From Actinomycetes bacterium (GTDB lineage Bacteria; Actinomycetota; Actinomycetes; DATJPE01), in NCBI GenBank assembly GCA_035506535.1, contig DATJPE010000063.1:1-63965 (forward strand): a stretch of DNA of 63,965 bases, written 5' to 3'. A program made the position numbers and the translations under genes. The stretch's first letter is position 1, and every line of letters begins with the position of its first letter. Of this stretch, positions 6,592-16,050 are shown piece after piece. A model generated the notes under the pieces. It ran no database searches and was not told the origin of the DNA. It saw only the letters and a program-made list of their open reading frames with translations.

Positions 6592-7401
6592 TCAGTCGCT
6601 CCTGGCCGCGTCCAGACCCCACAACGCGATGCGGTGCGCCAGCTCCTCGGGCAGCACGCGCTCGGCATGCCCGTAGTCCCGCTCCACCCACAGGTCCGCG
6701 GAGTCACCGGCCCCCGAGGCCAGCTGGTGCGCGTGGTCCAGGGGGAAGTACGGGTCGAGGTCGCCGTGGACCACGAGCAGGCGGGTCGGCGCGATGGAGG
6801 CGGCCGCGGCTCGCGGCTCCACCGGGTCGACCTCCCAGCCGGGTACGACCCGGGTACGCCGGAGCAGCCGGACGACCAGCCGGCCGGTGGGCTCCGAGAT
6901 CGCCCAGTGCACCACGCGCATCCGCGGCGTCCCGCGGTAGTACCAGCGCGCCGGGGCGCTCACCGACACCACGGCGTCGACCCCTCCGATCAGCCCCGCG
7001 TGCCGCACCACGACCGAGCCACCCATCGAGAAGCCGACGCTCACGACCCTCGCGTAGCCGAGGGTCCGCGCCCAGCGGACACCAGCCTCGAGGTCGAGCA
7101 CCTCCTGGCCGCCCAGCGTCGAGCGTCCGCCGCTGTGGCGGTGACCCCGGAAGGAGACGGCGACGACGCCACCGTGCTCGGCGAACCAGCCGGCCGCCCT
7201 CCGAAGCCCCCTCGACTCCCAGGAGCCGGTGAACCCGTGACCGATGACGAAGGCCGTGGCGCTGTCGCAACCCGGTCCGTCCGGACGAGACGGGCGCCAG
7301 TACGCAGCGGAGATCCGTACGCCGTCGTCGGTGACCAGGGACATGGTCGCCGTCGGCTCCGGCGGCCGATCGGGGGAGGGCGCCAGCCGGCCGAGGACCA
7401 C
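6592..7401 (-). CDS. Alpha/beta hydrolase (serine hydrolase)
   Basis: This alpha/beta-hydrolase protein has an oxyanion-side [11 protein letters not shown] motif, the nucleophile elbow GFSMGGS, the acid in [10 protein letters not shown] and the His in RDYGHAE, so the Ser-Asp-His triad is complete. No signal peptide is seen, so it is probably cytoplasmic. The GTG at 7401 is preferred because GGAGGCAGG lies just upstream. The ATG at 7344 ([10 protein letters not shown]) is the alternative and would trim 19 residues. It is the first gene of the operon running through the MoaD-like and thioredoxin genes. Substrate unknown. Confidence 0.82.
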   Translation of the reverse strand: MVLGRLAPSPDRPPEPTATMSLVTDDGVRISAAYWRPSRPDGPGCDSATAFVIGHGFTGSWESRGLRRAAGWFAEHGGVVAVSFRGHRHSGGRSTLGGQEVLDLEAGVRWARTLGYARVVSVGFSMGGSVVVRHAGLIGGVDAVVSVSAPARWYYRGTPRMRVVHWAISEPTGRLVVRLLRRTRVVPGWEVDPVEPRAAAASIAPTRLLVVHGDLDPYFPLDHAHQLASGAGDSADLWVERDYGHAERVLPEELAHRIALWGLDAARSD

Positions 7402-7423
7402 GTGGGCTATCCTGCCTCCAGCG

Positions 7424-7463
7424 GGACCCGGGCGCCGTCGCCCTCGGGTCCTTTCGTGTTTTC
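7424..7463 (+). terminator. Hairpin with T-rich tail in the glnR 5' region
   Basis: GGACCCG-GGCG pairs with CGCC-(CT)-CGGGTCC around a four-base loop, followed by TTTCGTGTTTT. On the plus strand this resembles an intrinsic terminator. It lies 53 bp before the glnR start and downstream of no plus-strand gene, so it could be an attenuator in a glnR leader, or incidental. Confidence 0.4.
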
Positions 7464-7515
7464 GGCCCCCGCGCGACCGCGCGTCCGGACCGGCGACGGG
7501 GAATGGGGATACGTC

Positions 7516-8262
7516 GTGGCGAGGCTGCTCCTCCTCACCAACGCGCTCCAGCCTTCGGCGGAGGTGCTGCCGGCCCTGGGCCTGCTGCTGCACCAGGTAA
7601 AGGTCGCGCCCTCGGAGGCGTCCGCCCTCATCGACGCCCCGCCGGTCGACGCCGTCCTCGTCGACGGCCGTCGCGACCTGCCCCACGTCCGCAGCCTGTG
7701 CCGGCTGATCCGGACCACCGGCGTCGACTGTCCCCTGTTCCTCGTGGTCACCGAGGGCGGCCTGGCCGCCGTCACCGCCGAGTGGGGCATCGACGACGTC
7801 CTGCTCGACACCGCCGGGCCGGCCGAGGTCGAGGCTCGGTTGCGCCTGGCCCAGGGCCGGTTGGCCGCCGAGGCGCCGGGGGCCGACGTGCCGGCGGAGA
7901 TCCGCTCCGGGGCTGTGAGCATCGACGAGGCGACGTACACGGCGCGGGTGGGCGCGAGGGTCCTCGACCTGACGTTCAAGGAGTTCGAGCTCCTGAAGTT
8001 CCTGGCCCAGCACCCCGGCCGGGTGTTCACGCGCGCACAGCTGCTGCAGGAGGTCTGGGGCTACGACTACTTCGGCGGCACGCGCACGGTCGACGTCCAT
8101 GTACGGCGGCTGCGCGCGAAGCTCGGGTCGGAGCACGAGGCAGTGATCGGCACCGTGCGCAACGTCGGGTACCGCTTCGTCGTGCCCCCGAGAGACAGCG
8201 AGGCCACGAGCGTCCCGGCCCAGCTGGGCTCCACGGTGGAAGGCAGCCTCCCGCTGCGCTGA
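7516..8262 (+). CDS. glnR: GlnR, OmpR-family nitrogen regulator
   Basis: This 248-residue protein matches actinobacterial GlnR throughout. The atypical receiver begins [19 protein letters not shown] and includes [19 protein letters not shown]. The C-terminal winged helix reads [20 protein letters not shown], then [28 protein letters not shown] and TVRNVGYRF. GlnR controls glutamine synthetase, ammonium and nitrate genes. Orphan GlnR proteins form dimers without classical phosphorylation and no histidine kinase is nearby, in agreement. The GTG at 7516 follows a purine-rich GGGGAATGGGG. Synteny with mshD matches Rv0818-Rv0819. Confidence 0.95.
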   Translation: MARLLLLTNALQPSAEVLPALGLLLHQVKVAPSEASALIDAPPVDAVLVDGRRDLPHVRSLCRLIRTTGVDCPLFLVVTEGGLAAVTAEWGIDDVLLDTAGPAEVEARLRLAQGRLAAEAPGADVPAEIRSGAVSIDEATYTARVGARVLDLTFKEFELLKFLAQHPGRVFTRAQLLQEVWGYDYFGGTRTVDVHVRRLRAKLGSEHEAVIGTVRNVGYRFVVPPRDSEATSVPAQLGSTVEGSLPLR

Positions 8263-8330
8263 GCACGCCGGGCGCGAGGTCCCCCGGACGGCGCACGAAC
8301 CGGGCGTCACGCCTCGCTAAGGTGCCGAGC

Positions 8331-8960
8331 GTGCCCACCCCCCAGTCGTTGCATGCGGGCCTGGCGCGCCTGTCCGACCGGCCGGCCCGCGTCGAGAACG
8401 TCGCCCGGCTGGACCCCGAGGAGCTGCGGCTCGTCACCGTCCTCGTCGAGCGCGCCACCGAGGTCGACGGGGTACGCCCGCTGTCCGACGCCGTCACGCG
8501 ATCCCTCGCGGCGCCCGGTGCGAGCGGGGTCCGCCACCTGCTCGTCCATCGGCCGGGACCGGACGGCCCCTGCCTGGCCGGCTACGCCCACCTCGACGGC
8601 AGCGACCCGGTCACCGGCGTGCGCGCCGAGCTGGTCGTCGACCCGACGATGCGTCGCGCAGGGGTGGCGCGCGTCCTGCTCGGGCACCTCGGCGCCGGGG
8701 CGCGCGACGGTCGGCTGCTCGTGTCGGCGCACGGGGACCTGGAGGCGGCCCGGGCGACCGCGAGACGCCTCGGCTTCCGGCCGTGGCGTCACCTCCAGCT
8801 GCTCGCCTCGACCTCCACGGTGCGCCTGGCCCGGCTGCCCGCCCCCGAGCCCTCGGTCTACGTCGACCGCGACGACGTGGTCGCCCTGCGGTCCTTCCTG
8901 CGGCGCGGCTACCTGCCGGGAGACACCTGCGTGCTCTACCGACGCAGCTCACCGGCCTGA
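8331..8960 (+). CDS. mshD: Shortened mycothiol synthase-like GNAT protein
   Basis: The first 165 residues align with the N-terminal GNAT domain of MshD: LDPEELRLVTVLVERATEVDG, the acetyl-CoA strand AELVVDPTMRRAGVARVLLG, and SAHGDLEAARATARRLGF. MshD is normally about 300 residues with a second, catalytic GNAT domain. Here only a C-terminal fragment recalling the end of that domain remains (YVDRDDVVALRSFLRRGY, then DTCVLYRR). The protein totals 209 residues, as if the middle were deleted. Position after glnR is the mshD position in M. tuberculosis. Activity as mycothiol synthase is doubtful. Start GTG 8331; GTG 8322 is also in frame. Confidence 0.7.
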   Translation: MPTPQSLHAGLARLSDRPARVENVARLDPEELRLVTVLVERATEVDGVRPLSDAVTRSLAAPGASGVRHLLVHRPGPDGPCLAGYAHLDGSDPVTGVRAELVVDPTMRRAGVARVLLGHLGAGARDGRLLVSAHGDLEAARATARRLGFRPWRHLQLLASTSTVRLARLPAPEPSVYVDRDDVVALRSFLRRGYLPGDTCVLYRRSSPA

Positions 8961-8980
8961 GCCGACGCCCGAAGATCTCC

Positions 8981-9004
8981 CCTCGGCATCTGCGCCGAGG
9001 CTTT
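8981..9004 (+). terminator. Probable terminator after the mshD-like gene
   Basis: CCTCGGC and GCCGAGG form a 7-bp stem around a six-base loop, followed by CTTTC. It lies 20 bp after the stop and 20 bp before the ppk start. Confidence 0.5.
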
Positions 9005-9023
9005 CGGTGAGAGCATTCTCGCC

Positions 9024-11159
9024 ATGAGCGAGGTCACGTCGGTCAGCGACGACACCGACCCTGCCGCCTCGGACGAGTCGCGCCACCCGGCGCTGCCGGA
9101 GGAACGCTTCGCCGACCGGGAGCTGTCCTGGCTGGCGTTCAACCAGCGGGTCCTGGAACTGGCCGAGGACCCGACGCTCCCGCTGCTCGCGCGCACTCGC
9201 TTCCTCGCCATCTTCGCCAGCAACCTGGACGAGTTCTTCATGGTCCGGGTCGCCGGGCTCAAGCGCAGGATCGCCACCGGGATCGCGGTGCGCTCCTCGA
9301 GCGGTGAGATGCCGCGGCAGGTGCTCGAGGGCATCTGGGACCGTACTCGCGCTCTCATGCGACGCCACGCCCTGCTCTTCCACGACGAGATCCTCCCCGC
9401 GCTCGCGAAGGAGGACATCGAGCTGCTGCGCTGGGACCAGCTGGACGACAGCGACCGCACGCAGCTCGGCCAGGTCTTCCGGGACCGCATCTTCCCCGTG
9501 CTCACCCCGCTCGCGGTGGACCCCGCGCATCCGTTCCCGTACATCAGCGGGCTGTCGCTCAACCTGGCGGTGGTCGTCCGCAACCCCACGACCGGCAAGG
9601 AGCACTTCGCCAGGGTGAAGGTGCCACAGACCCTGGGTCGGTTCGCACACGTGCGCGACTCGCGCTTCGTCCCGCTCGAGGACGTCATCGCCGCCTACCT
9701 CGACGAGCTCTTCCCGGGCATGGAGGTGCTGCAGAGTCACGGGTTCCGCGTGACCCGCAACGAGGACCTCGAGGTCGAGGAGGACGACGCGGAGAACCTG
9801 CTGCAGGCTCTGGAGAAGGAGCTGATGCGCCGCCGCTTCGGCCCGCCCGTACGCCTCGAGGTCGAGGAGACCATCGACCCCCACGTCCTCGAGCTGCTGG
9901 TACGCGAGCTCGGCGTCGAGTCGGCCGAGGTCGTCGCGATCCCCGGTCCGCTGGACCTGACCGGGCTGCACGCCCTCGCCGACCTGCCGCGCCCGGACCT
10001 GGACTACCCCGCCTTCCTGCCGCGGCGTCACCCCGAGCTCTCCGACGTCGAGACCGCCGACGACGTCGACGTCCTCGCGGCCATCCGGGCCCGCGACATC
10101 CTGCTGCACCACCCCTACGACTCCTTCTCCACCAGCGTCCAGGCGTTCCTGGAGCAGGCGGCCGACGACCCGGACGTGCTCGCCATCAAACAGACGCTCT
10201 ATCGCACCAGCGGCGACTCCCCGATCGTCGATGCGCTCATCGAGGCGGCGGAGTCGGGCAAGCAGGTGCTGGTCCTGGTCGAGATCAAGGCCCGCTTCGA
10301 CGAGCAGGCGAACATCAAACGGGCCCGCAAGCTCGAACAGGCCGGATGCCACGTCGTCTACGGTCTCGTCGGCCTGAAGACGCACTGCAAGCTCTCTCTC
10401 GTGGTCCGTCAGGAGGGTGACGTCCTGCGGCGGTACACCCACGTCGGAACGGGCAACTACCACCCCCGCACGGCGCGCCTGTACGAGGACCTCGGGCTGC
10501 TCACCTGCGACCCGGTCGTCGGCGAGGACGTCTCCGACCTGTTCAACGTGCTGTCCGGCTACTCCCGCAACACCGAGTACGCGCGGCTGCTCGTCGCACC
10601 CCACTCCGTGCGGAGCGGGATCATCGAGCGTATCGAGCGTGAGGTGGACAACCACCTGGCCGGCCGGCCGGCCGGCATCCGCTTCAAGCTCAACTCGATC
10701 GTCGACGAACGGGTCATCGACGCCCTCTACGGCGCCTCGAACGCGGGCGTGCCCGTCGACATCTGGGTGCGCGGGATCTGCGCGCTGCGCGCCGGGATCC
10801 CCGGCCTGTCCGAGAACGTCCGGGTGCGCAGCGTCCTCGGCCGCTTCCTCGAGCACTCGAGGGTGTACTGGTTCGCCGGCGGCGGCGAACCAGAGGTCTG
10901 GATCGGCAGCGCGGACATCATGCACCGCAACCTGGACCGCCGAGTCGAGGCGCTGGTCCAGATCACCGACCCCTCCCACGTGCGCTATCTCACGCGGTTG
11001 CTCGAGCTCGGCTTCGACGACGGCATCTCCTCCTGGCACCTCGGGCCCGACGACGTCTGGACCCGCTTCGCCAGCGACGCCGAAGGGCGGCCCCTGCTCG
11101 ACCTCCAGGAGTACTTCGTCGGACTGACCCAGCGACGGTCGGACATCACCGCGCCGTGA
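9024..11159 (+). CDS. ppk: Polyphosphate kinase 1
   Basis: This 711-residue PPK1 reversibly polymerises the gamma-phosphate of ATP into polyphosphate. The N-terminal domain starts [21 protein letters not shown]. The phosphotransfer region includes [15 protein letters not shown] and [14 protein letters not shown]. The catalytic His, which carries the phosphate intermediate, sits in [19 protein letters not shown] near residue 472. The C-terminal domain has [15 protein letters not shown] and [10 protein letters not shown]. Length is normal. The stop overlaps the GTG of the CYTH-CHAD gene, and the set ppk, CHAD, MutT1-like, pst forms a phosphate island. Confidence 0.97.
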   Translation: MSEVTSVSDDTDPAASDESRHPALPEERFADRELSWLAFNQRVLELAEDPTLPLLARTRFLAIFASNLDEFFMVRVAGLKRRIATGIAVRSSSGEMPRQVLEGIWDRTRALMRRHALLFHDEILPALAKEDIELLRWDQLDDSDRTQLGQVFRDRIFPVLTPLAVDPAHPFPYISGLSLNLAVVVRNPTTGKEHFARVKVPQTLGRFAHVRDSRFVPLEDVIAAYLDELFPGMEVLQSHGFRVTRNEDLEVEEDDAENLLQALEKELMRRRFGPPVRLEVEETIDPHVLELLVRELGVESAEVVAIPGPLDLTGLHALADLPRPDLDYPAFLPRRHPELSDVETADDVDVLAAIRARDILLHHPYDSFSTSVQAFLEQAADDPDVLAIKQTLYRTSGDSPIVDALIEAAESGKQVLVLVEIKARFDEQANIKRARKLEQAGCHVVYGLVGLKTHCKLSLVVRQEGDVLRRYTHVGTGNYHPRTARLYEDLGLLTCDPVVGEDVSDLFNVLSGYSRNTEYARLLVAPHSVRSGIIERIEREVDNHLAGRPAGIRFKLNSIVDERVIDALYGASNAGVPVDIWVRGICALRAGIPGLSENVRVRSVLGRFLEHSRVYWFAGGGEPEVWIGSADIMHRNLDRRVEALVQITDPSHVRYLTRLLELGFDDGISSWHLGPDDVWTRFASDAEGRPLLDLQEYFVGLTQRRSDITAP

Positions 11160-12700
11160 GCACACCGCGTCACACCGAGACGGAACGCAAGTTCAGGGTC
11201 CATGGCCTGTTCCGCCTCCCGTCCCTGGCGGCGAGCGAGGGCGCTGCACCGCTGCCTGGAGTCGCGGACGTGCGTGAGGGCGGGACGCTCGACCTGCTGG
11301 CCGTCTACTACGACACCGCGGACCTTCGCCTCGCCCGCTCCCGGGTGAGCCTGCGCCGTCGTGAGGGCGGGCCTGACGAGGGCTGGCACCTCAAGCTGCC
11401 GACCGAGGGGCTGGAGACCCGGGAGGAGCTGTGGTGCCCGCTCAGCGCCGGCGCCCTGCCTCCCGAGGAGCTGACCGACGTGGTGCGCGCCCTGACCCGC
11501 GGCGCCGCGCTGGAGGAGGTGGCGGCCCTGCGCACGACACGGGTCGTCCACGACCTGCTGGACTCCGAGGGAGCGGTCCTGGCCGAGCTGACCGACGACT
11601 CCGTGTCGGTGCTCGACGGCGAGCACGTGGCTGCCCGATTCCGCGAGATCGAGGTGGAGCTCGGGACGGGCGAGGTGGAACTGCTGGACGCGGTCGGTGA
11701 GGTGCTGGGGGTCGCCGGCGCCGTACCCGGCGGGTACGTCTCCAAGGTGGGACGAGCCCTCGGCCCGCTGGCGACCGCGCCGCCGGACGTGGCCGAGCCG
11801 GAGCCGCCCGGGCTCGACGACCCGGCGGGCGAGGTCGTGCGCGCCCACCTCGCGCGCAACGTCGTCGCGCTTCTCGCCCAGGACCGACGGGTACGCCTCG
11901 ACGAGCCCGACTCGGTGCACCAGATGCGCGTGGCCGCACGTCGGATCCGCAGCGGCCTCAAGACGTTCGCGCCGCTCGTGGAGGAGGGCTGGGCCGTCGC
12001 CCTGCGCGAGCAGCTCGCCTGGGTGGCCGGCGTCCTCGGCGGCGTACGGGATAGGGAGGTGCTCAGGGAACGCCTGCTTCGCCACCTTGCGGAGGTGGCG
12101 GAGAGCCTGCCGGGGCTCGACACCGCGCCGGCCGCCGGCCTCGTCGACCGCACCCTGGCCGACGAGGCGGCCGCGGCACGAGCGGGCGTCCTCGAGGTCA
12201 TGCGCTCCCCCCGGTACCTGGATCTGCTCGACCGGCTGGTGGACGCCGCGAACGTCCCACGCCTGACCGAGGCCGCGCAGGAACCCGCACGCACCGCGCT
12301 GCCGCCACTCCTCGGGCGCGCGTGGCGACGTCTCAGCCGCCGGGTCGCGATCCTCGCCGAGGCCGACGACGACCACCACTGGCACGAGGCACGGATCTCG
12401 GCCAAGCAGGCGCGCTACGCCGCCGAGGCTCTCGCGCCCGTCTTCGGCAAGCCCGCCCGACGCTTCGCCGAGCAGCTGGAGCGAGTGACCGAGCTGCTCG
12501 GTGAGCACCAGGACGCCGCGGTCGCGGCCACGACCGTCCGCGCGCTGGCCTCGGGACGTCGGGTGGGCGGGCAGGTCGGATTCACCCTCGGCCTGCTGCA
12601 CGCCGCCGAGCGCCGAAGCATCGAAGACACCCGCGCGGAGTTCCGGCGGGTGTGGCCCGAGGTCGCGCGACGCCATCACCGGGCCTGGCTCCAGCCGTGA
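11156..12700 (+). CDS. CYTH-CHAD domain protein
   Basis: This 514-residue two-domain protein has an N-terminal CYTH (triphosphate tunnel) domain with the ExExK signature as ETERKFRV at about residue 7, and [12 protein letters not shown]-like basic strands lining the tunnel. The C-terminal CHAD domain has [20 protein letters not shown] near residue 255 and further conserved His in the second half ([18 protein letters not shown]). CYTH domains bind or hydrolyse inorganic triphosphate and CHAD domains bind polyphosphate, fitting its overlap with ppk. The GTG start at 11156 shares GTGA with the ppk stop. The MutT1-like gene overlaps its 3' end the same way. Confidence 0.92.
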   Translation: MSTPRHTETERKFRVHGLFRLPSLAASEGAAPLPGVADVREGGTLDLLAVYYDTADLRLARSRVSLRRREGGPDEGWHLKLPTEGLETREELWCPLSAGALPPEELTDVVRALTRGAALEEVAALRTTRVVHDLLDSEGAVLAELTDDSVSVLDGEHVAARFREIEVELGTGEVELLDAVGEVLGVAGAVPGGYVSKVGRALGPLATAPPDVAEPEPPGLDDPAGEVVRAHLARNVVALLAQDRRVRLDEPDSVHQMRVAARRIRSGLKTFAPLVEEGWAVALREQLAWVAGVLGGVRDREVLRERLLRHLAEVAESLPGLDTAPAAGLVDRTLADEAAAARAGVLEVMRSPRYLDLLDRLVDAANVPRLTEAAQEPARTALPPLLGRAWRRLSRRVAILAEADDDHHWHEARISAKQARYAAEALAPVFGKPARRFAEQLERVTELLGEHQDAAVAATTVRALASGRRVGGQVGFTLGLLHAAERRSIEDTRAEFRRVWPEVARRHHRAWLQP

Positions 12701-13668
12701 GCGAGCCCCCTCCCGACGAGGACCTCGGTGCTGCGGACATCCAGGCGGCGGGGACGGTCCTGTGGCGGCCGGCGGCGGCGGGGGTCGACCCACCGCCGGT
12801 TGAGATCGCGCTGGTTCATCGCGTCCGCCGCGACGACTGGGGTCTGCCCAAGGGCAAGCTCGCCCCTGGCGAGACCTGGGCCGCGGGCGCCGTGCGGGAG
12901 ACGCTGGAGGAGACCGGGCACCGCGTGCACCTGGGACCCCCGCTGCCCACTCAGGCCTACCCGGTCGAGGGACGCGCCAAGACCGTCCGCTACTGGTCGG
13001 CACGCAGCCTCGGTGGGCACGAGCCCATGGACGACGGCGAGATCGACCGGGTGGCCTGGGTGGCGCCGGTCGAGGCCCGGAGCAGGCTGAGCTACCCGCA
13101 CGACGCCGACGTGGTCGACGCCTTCGTCGAGATCGCCACGGCCCTCCCGCCGGAGGACGACGCATCGCCGATCCGCGACGTCGACGTCCTCGTCGTCCTG
13201 CGTCACGCCCGCGCCGTCAAGCGAGCGGCGTGGCACCACCGCGACGAGAGGCGGCCCCTCGACGACCGCGGCCACCAGGAGGCGGTCGCCCTTGTCCCCT
13301 GGCTGGACGCGTACGGCCCCTCGTGGGTCATCTCCTCGGACAGCGTGCGCTGCCTCGACACGGTCCGTCCGTACGCCGCCGCGCACGGGCTCGACATCGA
13401 GGAGGACCAGCTGTTCTCCGAGGAGGGCTTCGCGCGGCGGCCACGGCGTGCGGTGTCCCGGCTCGACCAGGTGCTGCGGACCGGCGGACGTACCGTGCTC
13501 TGCACGCACCGGCCGGTGCTTCCCAGCCTGCTGCGGCGTGCGGTCGGCCGGCGCGAGACTCAGGCGGCGCTCCCGCTGCCCCCCGGTGGCGCCATCGTCG
13601 TCCACCACGTGGCCGGCACGGTCGTGTCCGTGGAGCGGCACGGGCCGGAGGACCTCGGTCCCGACTGA
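12697..13668 (+). CDS. mutT1: Nudix hydrolase fused to histidine phosphatase (MutT1-like)
   Basis: This 323-residue fusion has an N-terminal Nudix domain with the box GKLAPGETWAAGAVRETLEE-TG (G-x5-E-x7-R-E-x2-E-E) at residues about 50-72. The C-terminal histidine phosphatase domain has the active-site RHARAVKRAAW and the second His in TVLCTHRPVLPSL. This architecture matches mycobacterial MutT1, which hydrolyses oxidised dNTPs and diadenosine polyphosphates. In M. tuberculosis mutT1 also neighbours ppk. GTG at 12697 overlaps the preceding stop. It may clean up nucleotides or dinucleoside polyphosphates linked to polyphosphate metabolism, which is inference. Confidence 0.92.
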   Translation: MSEPPPDEDLGAADIQAAGTVLWRPAAAGVDPPPVEIALVHRVRRDDWGLPKGKLAPGETWAAGAVRETLEETGHRVHLGPPLPTQAYPVEGRAKTVRYWSARSLGGHEPMDDGEIDRVAWVAPVEARSRLSYPHDADVVDAFVEIATALPPEDDASPIRDVDVLVVLRHARAVKRAAWHHRDERRPLDDRGHQEAVALVPWLDAYGPSWVISSDSVRCLDTVRPYAAAHGLDIEEDQLFSEEGFARRPRRAVSRLDQVLRTGGRTVLCTHRPVLPSLLRRAVGRRETQAALPLPPGGAIVVHHVAGTVVSVERHGPEDLGPD

Positions 13669-13688
13669 GCTCCTGGCGGCGGCGTTGC

Positions 13689-13782
13689 GTCACCTACCGG
13701 TCACCGAAGCGAGGTGCGCTGATCGCCAGCCGTCCGCCAGCGGTTCACCTCCCGTTCACCTGCTGCCACCGACCCGGTCACC
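13689..13782 (+). promoter_or_regulatory. Extended PHO-box region upstream of pstS
   Basis: The core TCACC starts at 13690, 13701, 13745, 13756 and 13778, all separated by multiples of 11 bp. Adjacent pairs read as GTCACCTACCG/GTCACCGAAGC and GTTCACCTCCC/GTTCACCTGCT, the 11-bp direct-repeat format of actinobacterial PhoP PHO boxes. The region fills most of the 181-bp gap before the pstS GTG, so phosphate-starvation control of pstSCAB by PhoP is strongly suggested. Confidence 0.85.
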
Positions 13783-13849
13783 TGCGATCTCTAGCGTCCC
13801 CGCGGGCACCACCAATCGACCGAACTCGTCCTCCTGGAAGGACCACCCA

Positions 13850-14956
13850 GTGACGTTCAAGCGGACCACCAGTCTGGCCGCCGTGGCACTGGCCAGCGTG
13901 CTCGCGCTGGCGGCTTGCGGCAGCAACTCCAACGGAGGCTCCTCCTCCGGCAGCAGCGCCGGCGCATCCGGTGCGACGTGCGCCAAGGGCACGCTCAACG
14001 CCTCGGGTTCCACGGCCCAGGCCAACGCCATGTCCCAGTGGATCAAGGACTACCAGACGCAGTGCTCGGGCGCGACCATCAACTACAACCCGGTCGGCTC
14101 CGGCCAGGGCATCACCGACTTCACCAACGGCCAGACCTCCTTCGCCGGCTCGGACTCACCGCTCAACCCGGCCAAGGGCGAGGTCGACGCGGCCAACAAG
14201 CGCTGCACGAACAACAGCGCGGTCGACCTGCCGATGGTCCCGGGACCGATCGCCGTGGTCTACAACCTCTCGGGCGTCACGAGTCTGACCATGAACCCGT
14301 CCGTGCTGTCCCAGATCTTCAGCGGCAAGATCACCAAGTGGAACGACCCGGCGATCGCCGCCATCAACAGCGGGGTGAGCCTGCCGAACGCCACCATCGT
14401 CACGGTGCACCGGTCGGACTCCTCGGGCACGACCGACAACTTCACCAAGTACCTGACCGCCGCCGGCGGCAGTGACTGGACCTACAACCACGACAAGGTC
14501 TGGGCGGCGCCGGGCGGCCAGGGAGCCAAGGGCTCCGACGGGGTCTCGGCCGTCGTGAAGTCCACGCCGAACACCATCGCCTATGTCGAGCAGAGCTTCG
14601 CGACCCTCAACAACCTGTCGATCGCCAAGATCGACAACGGGGCCGGCGCGGTCGAGCTCACCCCGGAGGCGGTGTCCAAGGCGGTCGCGGCCGCGACGGT
14701 CGTGGGCACCGGCGACGACCTGTCGCTGTCCCTGGACTACGCGACCAAGACGCCGGGTGCCTACCCGATCGTCCTGGTGACCTACGAGATCACCTGCCTC
14801 CAGGGCCTCTCGTCGGACCAGGCCGCGCTGGTCAAGGGCTTCCTGACCTACACCTCGAGCGACGCCGGCCAGGGCAAGCTCACCGCCTTGGGCTACGCGC
14901 CGCTGCCCCCCGAGATCCAGGCCAAGGTCCAGGCCGCGGTCGCGAAGATCTCCTGA
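13850..14956 (+). CDS. pstS: Phosphate ABC transporter substrate-binding lipoprotein
   Basis: This 368-residue lipoprotein has a signal peptide with lipobox LALAACGS (lipidated Cys near residue 24) and a Gly/Ser-rich linker. The PstS domain has phosphate-contact motifs LNASGSTAQANAMSQW, GSGQGITDFTNGQTSFAGSD and HRSDSSGTTDNFTKYL. It captures inorganic phosphate outside the membrane for PstCAB. The GTG at 13850 has GGAAGGA eight bases upstream. An intercistronic hairpin separates it from pstC and probably lets pstS be expressed above the permease genes. Confidence 0.97.
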   Translation: MTFKRTTSLAAVALASVLALAACGSNSNGGSSSGSSAGASGATCAKGTLNASGSTAQANAMSQWIKDYQTQCSGATINYNPVGSGQGITDFTNGQTSFAGSDSPLNPAKGEVDAANKRCTNNSAVDLPMVPGPIAVVYNLSGVTSLTMNPSVLSQIFSGKITKWNDPAIAAINSGVSLPNATIVTVHRSDSSGTTDNFTKYLTAAGGSDWTYNHDKVWAAPGGQGAKGSDGVSAVVKSTPNTIAYVEQSFATLNNLSIAKIDNGAGAVELTPEAVSKAVAAATVVGTGDDLSLSLDYATKTPGAYPIVLVTYEITCLQGLSSDQAALVKGFLTYTSSDAGQGKLTALGYAPLPPEIQAKVQAAVAKIS

Positions 14957-14981
14957 CCCGTCCCACCTCATGCACGAGGAT

Positions 14982-15017
14982 GGATGCGCCCTGCCGCCCC
15001 GGCGGCGGGGCGCATCC
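14982..15017 (+). terminator. Intercistronic hairpin between pstS and pstC
   Basis: Two 17-base arms (left arm GGATGCGCCCTGCCGCC) pair with one G-T-type mismatch and two bases between them. There is no T-run, and the pstC SD follows 3 bases later. It fits partial termination or 3'-end protection of the pstS message. Confidence 0.65.
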
Positions 15018-15030
15018 CCGAGGAGCCCTC

Positions 15031-16050
15031 ATGAGCAACCCCGACGGCGTCGAGGAGCTGCTGTCGGGCGCCGTCTTCGGCGGCGCCCCGATCGAGCCCA
15101 GCCCCGAGCCGCTCGGCGGCAAGAGCCGTCGGCTCGGCGACCGGATCTTCTCGGGGATGTCCGCCGCCGCGAGCGTCTTCCTGCTCCTCATCATCGTGGG
15201 GATCGCGGTCTTCCTGTTCTCCCGAACGGTGCCCGCGATCCAGGCCGACACGGCCAACTTCTGGACCACCAAGGTCTGGTTCCCTGACTCCACCCCGCCG
15301 GTCTTCGGGATCGCGGCACTCGCGTGGGGGACCTTGCTCTCCAGCGTGCTGGCCCTCGCGATCGCCCTTCCGGTGTCGGTGGGCATCGCGCTGTTCATCG
15401 CGCACTACGCCCCACGCCAGATGGCCGCCACGCTCGGCTACGTGGTCGACCTGCTTGCGGCCGTGCCGAGCGTCATCTACGGCCTGTGGGGTCTGACGTT
15501 CCTGGTCCCACACATGTTGGGCCTGAGCCAGTGGCTGTCCACGTACCTGTCCTGGATCCCGCTCTTCGCGGTCCCCGGGGGATCGACCTTCCGCCAGACG
15601 ATGTTCAACGTCGGGGTGGTGCTCGCAGTGATGATCATCCCGATCATCTCGGCGGTGAGCCGCGAGGTGTTCCTCCAGGTGCCCCGCGACCACCTGGAGG
15701 CGGCATTGGCCCTCGGGGCGACGCGGTGGGAGACCATGCGGATGGCCGTGCTCCCCTTCGGCCGGTCCGGCGTGGTCAGCGCCTCGATGCTCGGTCTCGG
15801 ACGCGCTCTGGGCGAGACCGTCGCCGTCGCCCTGGTGCTCTCGACCAACTACGAGATCTCGATCCACATCCTGCAGCCGGGCGGGAACACCTTCGCCGCG
15901 AACATCGCCCTGCAGTACGGGTTCGCACAGAAGCTCGGTGTGGACGCCCTGATCGCCTCCGGGATGGTGCTCTTCGTCATCACCCTTCTCGTCAACATGG
16001 CCGCGCGCTGGATCATCTCCCGGCGCCGTGAGTTCTCGGGGGCGAACTGA
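15031..16050 (+). CDS. pstC: Phosphate ABC transporter permease PstC
   Basis: This 339-residue inner-membrane permease has six predicted helices. The first is at residues 45-66 (FLLLIIVGIAVFLFSRTV). The coupling EAA-type motif reads EAALALGATRWETMRMAVLP near residue 225, with the PstC-typical GRALGETVAVALVL after it. ATG 15031 is preceded by GAGGAG. It forms the phosphate channel with PstA. Its stop overlaps the pstA ATG by one base. Confidence 0.95.
   Translation: MSNPDGVEELLSGAVFGGAPIEPSPEPLGGKSRRLGDRIFSGMSAAASVFLLLIIVGIAVFLFSRTVPAIQADTANFWTTKVWFPDSTPPVFGIAALAWGTLLSSVLALAIALPVSVGIALFIAHYAPRQMAATLGYVVDLLAAVPSVIYGLWGLTFLVPHMLGLSQWLSTYLSWIPLFAVPGGSTFRQTMFNVGVVLAVMIIPIISAVSREVFLQVPRDHLEAALALGATRWETMRMAVLPFGRSGVVSASMLGLGRALGETVAVALVLSTNYEISIHILQPGGNTFAANIALQYGFAQKLGVDALIASGMVLFVITLLVNMAARWIISRRREFSGAN

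Noticed and set aside
8949-11165. 738-aa open frame on the minus strand opposite ppk
   Set aside because: It is a G+C-driven antisense frame; the plus strand has an unmistakable full-length PPK1 and the antisense product is Arg/Val/Asp-rich without motifs.
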